Positions 52,930-62,540 of a stretch of DNA of 64,000 bases are shown here, one piece after another; the first letter of the stretch is position 1, and the number at the start of each line of letters is the position of its first letter. Source of the DNA: Methylibium sp035762065 (GTDB lineage Bacteria; Pseudomonadota; Gammaproteobacteria; Burkholderiales; Burkholderiaceae_C); the NCBI RefSeq assembly GCF_035762065.1, contig NZ_DASTPW010000044.1:1-64000 (forward strand), read 5' to 3'. A model generated the notes under the pieces. That model saw only the letters and a list, made by a program, of their open reading frames with translations, did not search any database and was not told the origin of the DNA. Both the position numbers and the translations under genes were made by a program.

Positions 52930-54014
52930 GCCGCCGCTCCCATCGACTCGTCCCAGCGTCCGAGACGCTGCCGTCGCGGCTCGTAGAACAGTTCCGAGAT
53001 AAAGCGCCCGCGCTCGTCGCGATCGAACTGCACGATGACGTCGACGACGACGCCGAGCAGGTACTTGATCTCGTTCATGCGCAGGCCACCGCCGGCACCG
53101 CTCTCGCGGATCATCAGCGACATCTGCTCCAGTGCAAGGGCGCAACTGCCGGCATGGACGCTGGTGATGCTGCCCGGGTGGCCCGAAGCCGCGAGGCGGA
53201 CGAAGTAGAAGCACTCGTCACCGCGTACCTCGGCCAGGAAGATGCGGTCGGGTTTCATGCGCAGGCAGGCTTCGAGCAGCGACTTGGCCGTGACGCGCGC
53301 TGTGCCTTGCGCATCCTTGCTGTAGAAGAGGTGAACCACGTTCGGGTGGTTCGGCAGCGTCAGCTCGGCCGTGTCCTGGATCGTGATCAGCCGCTCGTGC
53401 TTCGGCACTTCTTCGACGAGGCCTTTCATGAAGGTGGTCTTGCCCGAGCCGGTCTTGCCGCTGACGACGATGGTCTGGTGCTTGCGCACGGCCAGGCGCA
53501 GGAACTCGGCGTAGCGGCCGGCGTCCTTCAATGCGACGAGCTCCTGCTCGAAGGGCAGCAGGCCGCTCGATGCCGTGCGGGAGACCGTGGCCGTGCGCTC
53601 AAAGAGTCCGTCGCGCTCGAAGTCGTCGAGCCGTTTGATCAGATGCGAGGGCTTGCGCACGGTGATCGAGGCGGTGCCTCGCGTGACGGCCGGCGGGATG
53701 ACGAACTGGATGCGCTCGCCGCTGGGCAGCGTGGCCGACAGCAGCGGGCGCTCCTGGTTGACCTGCTGGTCGCAATAGGTGGCCACCGCGGTGGCGAGCG
53801 ACAGGCAGCGCTCCAGCGTCATGGCCGGCGCCGGAACGACGCGCCAGCCCTTGACGGTTTCGACGAGCAGTTCGCCCGGGCGGTTGACGCAGACCTCGAG
53901 CACGCCGTCGGCGTCGAGCTGTTCCCGCAGAGGGCGCAGGAACTCGACGACCGAGGTGGCGTCGCCGCACCAAGAATCGGCGGTGTCGTGCGGCGCGTCC
54001 GTTTGTGCGTTCAT
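52926..54014 (-). CDS. virB11: VirB11/TrbB ATPase
   Basis: A 362-residue hexameric traffic ATPase of the type IV secretion system. Walker A GKTGSGKTTF has Lys192; the Asp box IQDTAELTL, LRMKPDRIFLAEVRG and the His box SGHPGSITSVHAG are all present. It drives pilus biogenesis and substrate transfer with VirB4. It overlaps virB10 upstream and virD4 downstream by four bases each. The ATG at 54014 was taken from the overlap with the virB10 stop. Confidence 0.92.
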   Translation of the reverse strand: MNAQTDAPHDTADSWCGDATSVVEFLRPLREQLDADGVLEVCVNRPGELLVETVKGWRVVPAPAMTLERCLSLATAVATYCDQQVNQERPLLSATLPSGERIQFVIPPAVTRGTASITVRKPSHLIKRLDDFERDGLFERTATVSRTASSGLLPFEQELVALKDAGRYAEFLRLAVRKHQTIVVSGKTGSGKTTFMKGLVEEVPKHERLITIQDTAELTLPNHPNVVHLFYSKDAQGTARVTAKSLLEACLRMKPDRIFLAEVRGDECFYFVRLAASGHPGSITSVHAGSCALALEQMSLMIRESGAGGGLRMNEIKYLLGVVVDVIVQFDRDERGRFISELFYEPRRQRLGRWDESMGAAA

Positions 54015-55456
54015 CGCTGCACCGGCTTCAATTCGTAGACCGACGAGAAGTCCACGTCGCGCGCGACGTAGATGCCGACGATGCCGCCCTGGTTTTGGTA
54101 GATCAGCGGCGGGATGTTGATGGTGCTGTCCAGCACCTTCTCGGCGAGCTTGCTGGTGTTGGCCGTCGTCGACGGCAGCACGACCGTATTGGCCTGCGTG
54201 TCGTTCGACTGGTTCTGGATCACCAGCTTCACCGAGTCGTCGATCAGCGACAGCAGCATCGCGGCGCCAATGCGCTCGCCCCAACGGTTGTCGACGTAGC
54301 CGTCGATCCCGGACTCGCCGAGCTGGCCGGTGCCGGGAGAGTCGATGTCCACCGTGACGCCGAGCGGGCTGCGGATGCGGGTCCAGAGAACGGGGATGCG
54401 CACGGTGCCCGGTCGCACGGAGGCGATGCGGTACTCGCCGTCGAGGTGCGAGCCGCGCTCGATCAGCAGCACGCGGCCGTCGTCGCTGAAGACGTTGCGC
54501 TGCACCTGGCAGCCGACGAGTCCCGACACTGCGCTGATGACCTTGGTCTTCAGCGCGCAGGTGAACGCCGTGCCCTTGGGGAGCACGAGGCTGCGGTTGC
54601 CGAGCATTGAGGCGGCCACGCGCGGGGTTGCCGAGCCCTGGAGCTGTCCGCCGAACAGACCCGCGCCGGGTGCTGCTGCACCGATCGGCGCGCCAGCCGG
54701 GGCGACTCCGCCGATCGGAGGCCCGCCGAGGAGTGCTCCCGTCGGCACCTGTCCGGTGGCCTGGCCTGTTGCCGCCGCAGTCGTTCGGGTGAGCGTCTCC
54801 ATCAGCCCCTGCAACTGGCGCTGATAGCCTTGAAGGTTGCGGGCGGTGTTCGAGACTGGGTCGTTTGCGGCGGGTTCCGGCGCTTCAAACCCCGGCTGCT
54901 GCTGCTGCTGCTGCTCGGCGACTCCCGCCGCTGTCGCAGCGGCAGTGCGCATGGCTCCGGGGCGGCTGGTCACCAGCAGAACGGGCGCGTCCTCCGGGGC
55001 CATGATTTTGGCACCGGTTCCAGACGGAGCACCCGCACCAGTGCGCCGGACGCCGATCGGCTCGGCCAGCTCTTCGGCCGTAAGCACGATGGCGGGAATG
55101 CGTGTGCCTGCGGCGGTCGGCGTGCTCGCTGCGGCGGTCGCGAGCATCGGAACGGGCACCTCCAGGCGTCGAGGCTCGGCCGTCGCCGCGGTGGGCCGGT
55201 TGCTCACCAGCTTCGATCCCGCGTCCTCGTCCTTTTTGCCGCTCGCCGCGAACTTTTGCATCGTGAAGCCCGCAACGACGACAAGCGTGCCGATGAGCAG
55301 GCCGACTGCGAGCAGCCCCTTCTTCGAGACCGAGATCCGCTGCCGCTCGGCCACGTTCGGAATACCAGCCTCGCCGGGCAACGGCGCGATGACATTGGTG
55401 TCGTCTTCGAGGCGTTCACCTTCCGCGCGCCCATCGGGCGCCGGCTGCTCGTTCAT
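54011..55456 (-). CDS. virB10: VirB10/TrbI, transfer channel scaffold
   Basis: A 481-residue inner-membrane protein that spans to the outer-membrane core of the channel. It has a cytoplasmic start, one membrane helix (about 47-67), a low-complexity Pro/Gly/Ala-rich and poly-Gln stretch (a five-residue Q run), and a conserved C-terminal beta barrel beginning near LPKGTAFTCALKT. The pattern matches TrbI/VirB10. It overlaps virB9 and virB11 by 4 bases. Confidence 0.9.
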   Translation of the reverse strand: MNEQPAPDGRAEGERLEDDTNVIAPLPGEAGIPNVAERQRISVSKKGLLAVGLLIGTLVVVAGFTMQKFAASGKKDEDAGSKLVSNRPTAATAEPRRLEVPVPMLATAAASTPTAAGTRIPAIVLTAEELAEPIGVRRTGAGAPSGTGAKIMAPEDAPVLLVTSRPGAMRTAAATAAGVAEQQQQQQPGFEAPEPAANDPVSNTARNLQGYQRQLQGLMETLTRTTAAATGQATGQVPTGALLGGPPIGGVAPAGAPIGAAAPGAGLFGGQLQGSATPRVAASMLGNRSLVLPKGTAFTCALKTKVISAVSGLVGCQVQRNVFSDDGRVLLIERGSHLDGEYRIASVRPGTVRIPVLWTRIRSPLGVTVDIDSPGTGQLGESGIDGYVDNRWGERIGAAMLLSLIDDSVKLVIQNQSNDTQANTVVLPSTTANTSKLAEKVLDSTINIPPLIYQNQGGIVGIYVARDVDFSSVYELKPVQR

Positions 55457-56400
55457 GGCGTGACCTCACTGCGCGACTGTTGTGGGCTTGCTGGAGGGCG
55501 CTGCGAAGCGTCCACGCTTGCATCGGCCTTCAGCGCTCGCTGCACGCCCGGCACCGTGGTGCCACCACCTGGCGGCAGGCCATCGAGATCGAAAGCCTCG
55601 TTCCACACCCCAACGACGGCCGAGCCCGCGCGCAGCATCAGACGCCGACTCACTCGATCGACGACAAGCAGGTCGTCTTCCATGCGCGCGTTCACGAGCG
55701 TCTCGCTGCCGTCGCCGAGAACATGGAACACGGCGGGCACCTCGCGGTTGCCGGGGAAGCGGATGTAGGTGAAGCGCCCGTCGTCGAACACCATCGCAGG
55801 CACGATGTCCTCGGACCCCTTGCCCTCGGCGATCGAGTAGCTGGTGTTCAGCACCTGCGCCTTCGCCTGCAGGCGCTCGGCGATGACCTGCTGCGGGCTT
55901 GGCGGTGGCGGCACAGGCGGCAGCAGTGGCATGGCCTGGAGCGCCAAGCCATCACGCAGCGCAGTTCGTGCTGCCACCGTCGGCCTCGGCGCCTTGACGA
56001 CCAGCCGATACACCGGCGCCCTCGGATCGCCGTCGGCCAGCACGACGAAGCGGAACGAATGCGTGCGACGGTCGGTGACGACGGCGAGCGTGTTTGCGGC
56101 GCCGGCCGTGCTCTTTGGCTTGACGAACAGATGTCGCCCGCCTGGCTGCGCCGCGACGCACCACGCTGCTTCGGCCTTGGCGCAGTCGCCACCGAGCCCG
56201 GCAGCGACTTCGGCGATCGACTCTTCGGGGTCGAGGACAACGAGCGTCACGACCCCGCGCTTGACCGGCACCGTCACGACGGCCTTGGCGTCGTAGATGA
56301 CCTCACGCAGACGCGGATCGCCCGGCGCGGCCTCGCCGGCGGGCCATGCCACTGAGGGCACCAGCGCGCCAGCGAAGAGCAGCACGGCGACGCGCTTCAC
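55453..56400 (-). CDS. virB9: VirB9/TrbG outer-membrane core protein
   Basis: A 315-residue secreted protein with a signal peptide ending near VAWPAG. The N-terminal half is the VirB9 domain with the HSFRFVVLAD block, and the C-terminal part has the FDDGRFTYIRFPGN motif of the outer-membrane ring. With VirB10 it forms the core complex. No VirB7 gene lies beside it. It is coupled to virB8 and virB10 by ATGA overlaps. Confidence 0.9.
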   Translation of the reverse strand: MKRVAVLLFAGALVPSVAWPAGEAAPGDPRLREVIYDAKAVVTVPVKRGVVTLVVLDPEESIAEVAAGLGGDCAKAEAAWCVAAQPGGRHLFVKPKSTAGAANTLAVVTDRRTHSFRFVVLADGDPRAPVYRLVVKAPRPTVAARTALRDGLALQAMPLLPPVPPPPSPQQVIAERLQAKAQVLNTSYSIAEGKGSEDIVPAMVFDDGRFTYIRFPGNREVPAVFHVLGDGSETLVNARMEDDLLVVDRVSRRLMLRAGSAVVGVWNEAFDLDGLPPGGGTTVPGVQRALKADASVDASQRPPASPQQSRSEVTP

Positions 56401-57167
56401 GGCTTGGCTCCCACGGTGTTGATTTCGGGATCGGACCGGTACGCGACGACCACGAAGCCGAACGGGTTCTCGAGCCGGTCCTTCTCCTTCGCCAGCACCT
56501 TGGGCTGGTACTCGAAGACGACGCTGGCGACGTGGCGCGTCGTGACCTCGGGAAGGTTGCGGTCGGTCAACCGCACGATCTTGTCGTAGGTGACCTGGGC
56601 CTCACCACGGTTGCCTGATCGCCCCGAGGCGCTGAGCCGAACGCCGACGACGCTGATGCGCCAGTCCTCGCCAGCGCCGAGCTTCTTCTGCAACGCCGCG
56701 TCGCCCTCGAAATGGCGGTTGTAGTCGTTGAAGACGGCCGGCACCGCCATGCGCGCGACCTGATCGAAGTCGCGCTGCAGGAACATCCAGCTGTAGCCTT
56801 CGCGGGCGCGCACGAAGGTCGCCAGGTTGTGCTTGTCGAGCGACTCCATCGGCGGGACCGTCTCGACGCTCAGGCGCTGCTGGATCGTCGCTTCACCGGT
56901 GACCCGATCAACGACGATCGGAATCTCGACCACGCGCCGCAGTGGCCCCTGCACGAACACGGCTGCGATACCGATGAGGCCGAGCAACATGCCGGCGATG
57001 GCGACCCACCACGCACGGCGCTCGGAGCGTTCGAGCATCAGCGCGCGGTCGATCTCCCAGGCACGGTTCGCTGTGAATCCCGCATCGGCTTCATCCGCAC
57101 GCATCGGTGCGTCGGCCAATGCAGCGGCTCCGACCGGCTTGCCGCCGGCCGTCAAGACGGCACTCAT
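56397..57167 (-). CDS. virB8: VirB8/TrbF inner-membrane assembly protein
   Basis: A 256-residue bitopic protein that nucleates channel assembly. A cytoplasmic N-terminus of about 50 residues is followed by a membrane helix (52-72) and the periplasmic VirB8 domain (from about 80: VDRVTGEATIQQ, GYSWMFLQRDFDQVARM). Order and size fit. It lies 12 bases after virB5 and overlaps virB9. Confidence 0.88.
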   Translation of the reverse strand: MSAVLTAGGKPVGAAALADAPMRADEADAGFTANRAWEIDRALMLERSERRAWWVAIAGMLLGLIGIAAVFVQGPLRRVVEIPIVVDRVTGEATIQQRLSVETVPPMESLDKHNLATFVRAREGYSWMFLQRDFDQVARMAVPAVFNDYNRHFEGDAALQKKLGAGEDWRISVVGVRLSASGRSGNRGEAQVTYDKIVRLTDRNLPEVTTRHVASVVFEYQPKVLAKEKDRLENPFGFVVVAYRSDPEINTVGAKP

Positions 57168-57179
57168 GGCGGCTTCTCG

Positions 57180-57887
57180 CTACGGGAGGTAGTCGGCGAC
57201 CTTGCCGGTGCGGCCGAGCATCTGATACTGGCGCTCGCGGTCACGCGAGCGGGCGATGCGCTCTTCGCTGTCGGCCATGCCCTGCAGCATCTGGATTTGC
57301 GAGACCTCGTGCGCGAGCAGCGCGTTCTCGGCGCCGATGCGGGCCTGGATCTCCAGCACCGCCTTCTGGTCGGCGGTGGCGTTGATCTGGCCCATCAGCG
57401 AGCTGATCTGCGAGAGGCGTCCGGCAGCCGACTTCATCGCGTCCTGCAGCAGGCCCTTGGTCTGGTAGGGCGCGGCGAGCGCTGCCTGGCAGCGCGTACG
57501 CTCGGCACCGGCGAAGTCCATGCAGTTGTAGACCATGCCCGCATCACGCAGCGCCTTCGCGGTGCCGGTCAGGCCCGAGTAGCCGCCGGTGTTGACCGCG
57601 TTGATCACCGTGTAGGCCTCGGCCGGCACGTAGTTGCGCAGCATCGGGTTGTTGAACACCTGGCCTAGGTTGCGGAAGCCGTTGATGCTGTTGAGCTGGT
57701 CCTGAAGCTGGGTGATTTGCTGCACCTGGTTCTGGATCTCGGTGATGTCGTTCAAAACCTGCAGGATGGTTTGCACGAGGTTGGCGATATCCACCACCGG
57801 GATGCCCGTCGCCCGAGCGGGGGTTGTCGCGACCGCAGCAACAGCGACGCAGGTCGCAGCGGCGAGCTTCTTCAGACGAAAGCGCAT
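57180..57887 (-). CDS. virB5: VirB5/TrbJ minor pilus protein
   Basis: A 235-residue secreted helical protein with a signal peptide ending near TPARA, then VVDIANLVQTILQVLNDITE, QNQVQQITQLQDQL and INGFRNLGQVF, the VirB5/TrbJ pattern. It has a long C-terminal coiled-coil. VirB5 sits at the pilus tip and helps contact recipients. It comes after virB6 here, reversed from the canonical virB5-virB6 order. Confidence 0.85.
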   Translation of the reverse strand: MRFRLKKLAAATCVAVAAVATTPARATGIPVVDIANLVQTILQVLNDITEIQNQVQQITQLQDQLNSINGFRNLGQVFNNPMLRNYVPAEAYTVINAVNTGGYSGLTGTAKALRDAGMVYNCMDFAGAERTRCQAALAAPYQTKGLLQDAMKSAAGRLSQISSLMGQINATADQKAVLEIQARIGAENALLAHEVSQIQMLQGMADSEERIARSRDRERQYQMLGRTGKVADYLP

Positions 57888-57911
57888 GGCGTGACTCCTT
57901 GCGGTTGGCGA

Positions 57912-59012
57912 TCAGGCCCGGCCGCGAAGCGCGGCGAGCCGGTAAGCGGCAGTGCGTGCCGCGGTGTATCCCTGGCGCGCCACGTCGGCGGCGCCAGTGG
58001 CCATCGTTTTGGCGATGCGGCTGCCGGTGTAGGCGGCCGATGCTGTTGCGCGACCGGCCGCGTGCGGAAGTCCGGCGCCGGAACGGATCACACCACCCGC
58101 TGCGGCGGCGGCGCCGCCGCTTCGCGCCGCCGACGCGGAGCGCAGGCCCGAAACCATCATCGCGTTCTGGATCATCTGGATGCCTTGCTGGACTGCGGCG
58201 CCACCGGTCAGCGCGGACGCGAGGCTCGGGGCCTGAAAGCAGATGATGGCCATGAGGATCATCACGACGCAGTACTTGAGGCTCTCCCCGACCACGTTGA
58301 AGGTCGCGCCGAGGAACCCGCCTTGATCCTGAATGGCTTGAACCAACGCATCTCCCATGTATGCACTGAGTCCGAGCGCGAAAAACGCGAACCAGGTCAG
58401 GACGACTGCATTCAGCACCATCGACAGCCAGCTATCGAAGAAGCGCGCTGTGGGCCGCCAAGCAAGGCAGAGCACGAACAAGGGGCCGACAGCAATCACG
58501 AAGGTCAGGAACACCTTCGCCAGCGTGACCACGAAGAGCGCAATGCACAGGAAGATCACGTTGCCGAAGGCCGTGACCACGGCTGCGAAGACCAGGTCCA
58601 ATCGCGTGATCCCGGCCTCCTTCAAGACGTCGAGCACGAGCTGACCAGCCTTGTCGTTGAACGCATCGAGGATCGCGTACGGCGTGGCGAGCGTGGCGGG
58701 ATTGGCAACGGCGGGCAGAAACGTTGAGGCAACCCCGGTGGCGAGCGCGTTCGCTGTTTCGGACACGTTGCTGATGTAAAAGCCGGACTGCAGTGCGAAG
58801 GCCAACACGAGGCCGATCTTGAAGACCTTCCACATGAAGACGAGCAAGGTCTCCGGCACCTCGTTGCGCAGCACGGCCCACCCGTAGAGCGCGACCCAAA
58901 GAGTCATCGCCGTTAAGGCGATGGGCGCGATCCCAGTCATCAGTGCCGACACGACGCCGAGCACATACGTGTTCAGCACGCCATCGAACTGAGATCCAAC
59001 CCAGGAGAACAT
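57912..59012 (-). CDS. virB6: VirB6/TrbL polytopic membrane protein
   Basis: A 366-residue protein with about six to seven membrane helices in the first 250 residues and a basic, Ala-rich cytoplasmic C-terminal tail. It matches VirB6/TrbL in size and in motifs such as VALYGWAVLRNEVPETLLVF and FVIAVGPLFVLCLAWR. It forms part of the inner-membrane pore. It lies 13 bases after the Cys-rich gene and 24 before virB5. Confidence 0.85.
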   Translation of the reverse strand: MFSWVGSQFDGVLNTYVLGVVSALMTGIAPIALTAMTLWVALYGWAVLRNEVPETLLVFMWKVFKIGLVLAFALQSGFYISNVSETANALATGVASTFLPAVANPATLATPYAILDAFNDKAGQLVLDVLKEAGITRLDLVFAAVVTAFGNVIFLCIALFVVTLAKVFLTFVIAVGPLFVLCLAWRPTARFFDSWLSMVLNAVVLTWFAFFALGLSAYMGDALVQAIQDQGGFLGATFNVVGESLKYCVVMILMAIICFQAPSLASALTGGAAVQQGIQMIQNAMMVSGLRSASAARSGGAAAAAGGVIRSGAGLPHAAGRATASAAYTGSRIAKTMATGAADVARQGYTAARTAAYRLAALRGRA

Positions 59013-59025
59013 CGTGTCACCTCGG

Positions 59026-59433
59026 TCACTGAATGGCGCTGTACGGCAACGCCTTCGTGCTCACGCACTTGCTACCAATGTCGGGAAGTTGGCACTGCAT
59101 CCACTGGCCTCGCGTCTTCACTACCCACAGCCGGGGACGTTTCTCCGTGCCGAAGGTCGATGGGCGGCAGGTTCCTTGGCGCGCGTAGATTTCCGTGCAT
59201 TCGCGAAGACCTTCGGCGGTTTCGACCATCCTCCAGCCGCTCGCGGTGCAGGCGGGCTTGTCGGCGGAACACGGCGCGCCCAACGTCGCTGAAGGCAGAG
59301 GCGGTGTCTCCACCATCTTCGTCCCGTCGGGCATGACCTTGACGGCTTCGTTGCCCTTGACGAACTGCGCCATCGAAGGCGCACTGGCGAACGCCAGAGC
59401 AACCATCGCGAGGAGACGGCGAACGGCTTTCAT
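59026..59433 (-). CDS. Secreted Cys-containing protein between virB4 and virB6
   Basis: A 135-residue protein with a signal peptide ending near SMAQ and five cysteines in the mature part (in APCSADKPAC, RECTEI, GTCRPS, QCQLP and SKCVS), suggesting disulfides in the periplasm. Its ATG overlaps the virB4 stop by 4 bases. The position is that of virB5 in canonical operons, but the sequence does not resemble VirB5. A mating-pair or entry-exclusion role is possible; unknown. Confidence 0.65.
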   Translation of the reverse strand: MKAVRRLLAMVALAFASAPSMAQFVKGNEAVKVMPDGTKMVETPPLPSATLGAPCSADKPACTASGWRMVETAEGLRECTEIYARQGTCRPSTFGTEKRPRLWVVKTRGQWMQCQLPDIGSKCVSTKALPYSAIQ

Positions 59434-61913
59434 GCTGCACTCCTTGAGGTTCGAAACCTTCGATCCTGAACCTCAGCCAGCAGCACGGGAAGCCACTGAA
59501 ACGGATCGTTGCCGTGTCGTGCACGGATGTCGTCGAGCAGAGCGACGTTGTCGGTGGTCGCTGAGAGCACCGTGATGAAGTCGTTGAGCCCGGACAGGTC
59601 GAGCTCGCAGATCGCGCTCGCGTGCCCCTGCTTGACCAGGAAGCGCCGCCCGCCCTGGGCACCGAGGCTGCGCACGATGTCGTACTCGGCTTCACTGAGC
59701 CCGAAGCCCTCGACGTACTCCTCTCGCACCGCCTCCGGGTTGGCGAGGAAGACCTTGGTGACGCTCTGCTCGATCATCGTGCGGCCGATCGGGTGGCGCA
59801 GCACGTCGGACGGGCTTTGCGTGTCGAAGATGCCCAGCCCGTTCTGCTTGCGGATCGTCTTCTGCTTCTGCTTGGCGAAGTCGCTGAAGATCGGGTGGTC
59901 GAGCGCCTTCCAGAACTCGGAGATGACGTAGATCAGTCGCTCGCCGTTGACCAGCTCCTCCATCACCTGCAGCAGGTAGAGCATCACCGGTGTTCGGACC
60001 TCGGGCAGGTCGAGGAACTCGCTCGTGTCGAAGCCGATAACCGAGGCGGAGTCGAGATCGATCAGACGGTCTTCGGCCTGGTCGAACACCCACCCCAACG
60101 CGCCACCCTGGCACCAGCGGCCGAGCCGCTCGTACAGGCTGTTCTCGCCGGTCTTCGGCAGGTTCTGCCGCACGGTCGAGAACCGGCGCAAGGAGGGCGG
60201 CATCATCGCCACCGCCTTGACCGCATCGGCGATGGCGCGTTCATCGGAGGGCAGCAGCGGCAGCGCCGGCGTCTCGATGCAGGTGCGGATCAGTTGTTCC
60301 CAAAACTGAATGCGCGCCGGTGTTGGCTCGCGTTGCAGCGGGTTGCAGCCGGTCGGCTTGCCAGCTTCGAGCGTGAAGTAGCGACCGCCGAGCGCCCGCA
60401 TCGCGATCTCGCAGCCGCGGTCCAGATCGAACAGCACCAATCGCGGCGCCGGGTTCCATTTGCGGGTGAGCGTCAGCAGGAACATTTCCAGCGTGGTCTT
60501 GCCGACACCGGTCGAGCCGATGATGAGCGTGTTGCCAGGCAGCTTCTTGTCTACCGAGTCCTCGCCTTCGGGACTGCTGTGCAGGTTCAGGTAGAAGGGC
60601 TGGCCGGATGGCGTGCGCAGGAGTGCCAGCGCCTCGCCCCACGGGTTGCCGTCGCGCTTGCCACGGGCGAAGTTGTGGCCTGAAGCCAGAGCCGCGAAAG
60701 CGCGCGAGGACAGCTTCGCGTCCCGTGGCCGCCACTGCCAGTTGCCCGGCATCTGGGCGAACCAGGCCGCATCGGCGACGAGATCGACCGGCGACATCTG
60801 CAGGCTCGATGCTTCGCCGACAGCACCGATGGCCTGCGCCGCGCGGCGACCGGCATCGGCCACGTCGTCGCCGAAGACGACTAGGCTGTAGTGGTACTCG
60901 CCCATGCAGAACTGGCCGTCACCGAGTTCGTTCAGCGCCACATCCATCTCGGCGACCTGGCTCGCCACCACGTCGTCGCTGGCGATCAGCTGATCGCGCT
61001 GAAGTTCGAGGGCGCGCATGGCTTCGCGACGCGGCAGGATCGAGAAGCTCTGGGTCTCGATGAACTCGCTGGCTTCGTAGAGCAGCGCATTGAGGATGCC
61101 GGGCTCGACCGCGTCGGCGTACTCCTTGATGTCGGCCAAGGCCGCGTAGCGTCGTTGGTCGCCGTGACGCAGTTCGAGCTTGTCGCCGCCGAAGGACAAG
61201 CGCGCCGTCGGCAGCGTGCGGTAGAGCGGCCCGGCCGTCTTCGGGACGGACCGCGAGCATCCGTTGACCAGGTAGCCAAGAAACTCAGCCACGTCAGAGT
61301 AGGTCCGGCCGCGATGCCCTCGGGTGCCCAACAGTTCGGGACCGAAGCCGCGCAACACCCGGCCGACGAGGGCGGAGCGTTCTTCCATGACTCGGAGTGC
61401 CTCGGCTTGCGCCGCCGCGATGGCAGCGCGGGAGCGCTGCGTCGATTGCAGTGCTCGGCTGACACGCGACGCGTTCGGTCGATACACGAGCGTGAGGTAC
61501 AGCTCGTTGCTCATCATCCGGCGTTCGGCCAGCTTGGCTTGGTAGGCCAATGACAGGTTACGTGCGAAACCGGGCTGCGCCGGATCCTGCAGGTTGTCGC
61601 TGACGACGCGGTGCAACCGGTGCGTCCACACGGCCCATTGGCCGCCGGCAAGGTTGCGCAACAGGCTGCACAAGGCCTCGTGCCGCTCCGCGATCTGGTG
61701 CTCGTCGGCGCACTCGAAAGGCACGCCATCGAGACGCCAGACGCGCAGGTAGTCGCCGCCGCGCGTGATCACGTCGTGGTCGCTGACCAGCGACGAGAAC
61801 GGCACAAAGCGGGTCAGCGGGTTCTCGGCTTTGGCCTGGGCCCAGTGACGTGGCCGCACCTGGCCGCGGCCATCCCGGGTGGCTGCACTGGTGGCCCTAG
61901 ACATGCCAAGCAT
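59430..61913 (-). CDS. virB4: VirB4/TrbE ATPase
   Basis: An 827-residue ATPase that powers channel assembly and DNA transfer. The N-terminal VirB3/VirB4 region is followed by the CagE/TrbE domain and an ATPase core with Walker A GSTGVGKT (Lys472) and later motif VIYVISEFWK. The start at 61913 has GAGGAG seven bases before it and lies 17 bases inside the end of virB3. The largest gene of the transfer operon. Confidence 0.92.
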   Translation of the reverse strand: MLGMSRATSAATRDGRGQVRPRHWAQAKAENPLTRFVPFSSLVSDHDVITRGGDYLRVWRLDGVPFECADEHQIAERHEALCSLLRNLAGGQWAVWTHRLHRVVSDNLQDPAQPGFARNLSLAYQAKLAERRMMSNELYLTLVYRPNASRVSRALQSTQRSRAAIAAAQAEALRVMEERSALVGRVLRGFGPELLGTRGHRGRTYSDVAEFLGYLVNGCSRSVPKTAGPLYRTLPTARLSFGGDKLELRHGDQRRYAALADIKEYADAVEPGILNALLYEASEFIETQSFSILPRREAMRALELQRDQLIASDDVVASQVAEMDVALNELGDGQFCMGEYHYSLVVFGDDVADAGRRAAQAIGAVGEASSLQMSPVDLVADAAWFAQMPGNWQWRPRDAKLSSRAFAALASGHNFARGKRDGNPWGEALALLRTPSGQPFYLNLHSSPEGEDSVDKKLPGNTLIIGSTGVGKTTLEMFLLTLTRKWNPAPRLVLFDLDRGCEIAMRALGGRYFTLEAGKPTGCNPLQREPTPARIQFWEQLIRTCIETPALPLLPSDERAIADAVKAVAMMPPSLRRFSTVRQNLPKTGENSLYERLGRWCQGGALGWVFDQAEDRLIDLDSASVIGFDTSEFLDLPEVRTPVMLYLLQVMEELVNGERLIYVISEFWKALDHPIFSDFAKQKQKTIRKQNGLGIFDTQSPSDVLRHPIGRTMIEQSVTKVFLANPEAVREEYVEGFGLSEAEYDIVRSLGAQGGRRFLVKQGHASAICELDLSGLNDFITVLSATTDNVALLDDIRARHGNDPFQWLPVLLAEVQDRRFRTSRSAA

Positions 61914-62229
61914 CGCGGGCTCCTCGATAAAGGGTGGGCGCGTAGCTGCGCGCATGCCAGAAGCGATGGTTGCGGTCGTGGTGGCGCAGCTTCAGGGCGA
62001 CGAACATCTGCCGGAAGCGTTGATCGTCCTTGGCGGTCACGAAGCGCATCCACAGCAGTGCTGGCACAAAGGCCGCCACCACGCCGACGGCGATCCCCCA
62101 GCTCACCAACGTGCCGCCCCAGAGGATCAGCAACATCCCGCTGCCGAACAGCACCACGAGCGGTACGAGCGGAACGCCCAGCTTCATCGCTGGACGGGTC
62201 GCACCTTTGTAGATGGCTTCGGCATGCAT
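61897..62229 (-). CDS. virB3: VirB3/TrbD inner-membrane protein
   Basis: A 110-residue protein with two close membrane helices (about 17-35 and 38-57), then a short cytoplasmic tail, as in VirB3. It opens MHAEAIYKGATRPAMKLGVP, the family pattern. It overlaps virB4 by 17 bases and follows virB2 by 20 bases. VirB3 works with VirB4 in pilus assembly. Confidence 0.85.
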   Translation of the reverse strand: MHAEAIYKGATRPAMKLGVPLVPLVVLFGSGMLLILWGGTLVSWGIAVGVVAAFVPALLWMRFVTAKDDQRFRQMFVALKLRHHDRNHRFWHARSYAPTLYRGARDAWHV

Positions 62230-62249
62230 GTTGGGTGCCCGTGCTGCGC

Positions 62250-62540
62250 TCACGCCACGATGTAGCTGGCGAAGGCCGCGGCGCCACCAATCAGGGTGCC
62301 GCCGATCAGCACGTTCGCCACGTCGGAGAGACGGGCGCCCTGAAAGATCATCTTGAAGCCGGCCCAGATGATCGCGATGGTGACCACGGCGATCGAGATC
62401 GTCACGAGGATGGCGTTGACGTTGGTGACCGTGGTGTTGATCTTGTCGAAGCCCTGAGCGGTAGCCGCGCCCTGCGCGGTCACAAGCAATCCCGCGATGA
62501 GCTCTGGAACAACGCGACGGTTGATGTTGATCACCTTCAT
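62250..62540 (-). CDS. virB2: VirB2/TrbC pilin
   Basis: A 96-residue pilin precursor. A signal region ends near ATAQG, then two hydrophobic helices joined by a short basic loop follow (ILVTISIAVVTIAIIWAGFK and LIGGTLIGGAAAFASYIVA). This is the size and layout of VirB2/TrbC pilins, which form the conjugation filament. Its ATG overlaps virB1's stop in ATGA. Confidence 0.88.
   Translation of the reverse strand: MKVININRRVVPELIAGLLVTAQGAATAQGFDKINTTVTNVNAILVTISIAVVTIAIIWAGFKMIFQGARLSDVANVLIGGTLIGGAAAFASYIVA

Noticed and set aside
54895..54915. CAG-type triplet run in virB10 as a regulatory repeat
   Set aside because: It encodes the short poly-Gln stretch of the VirB10 linker, which is normal low complexity for the family.
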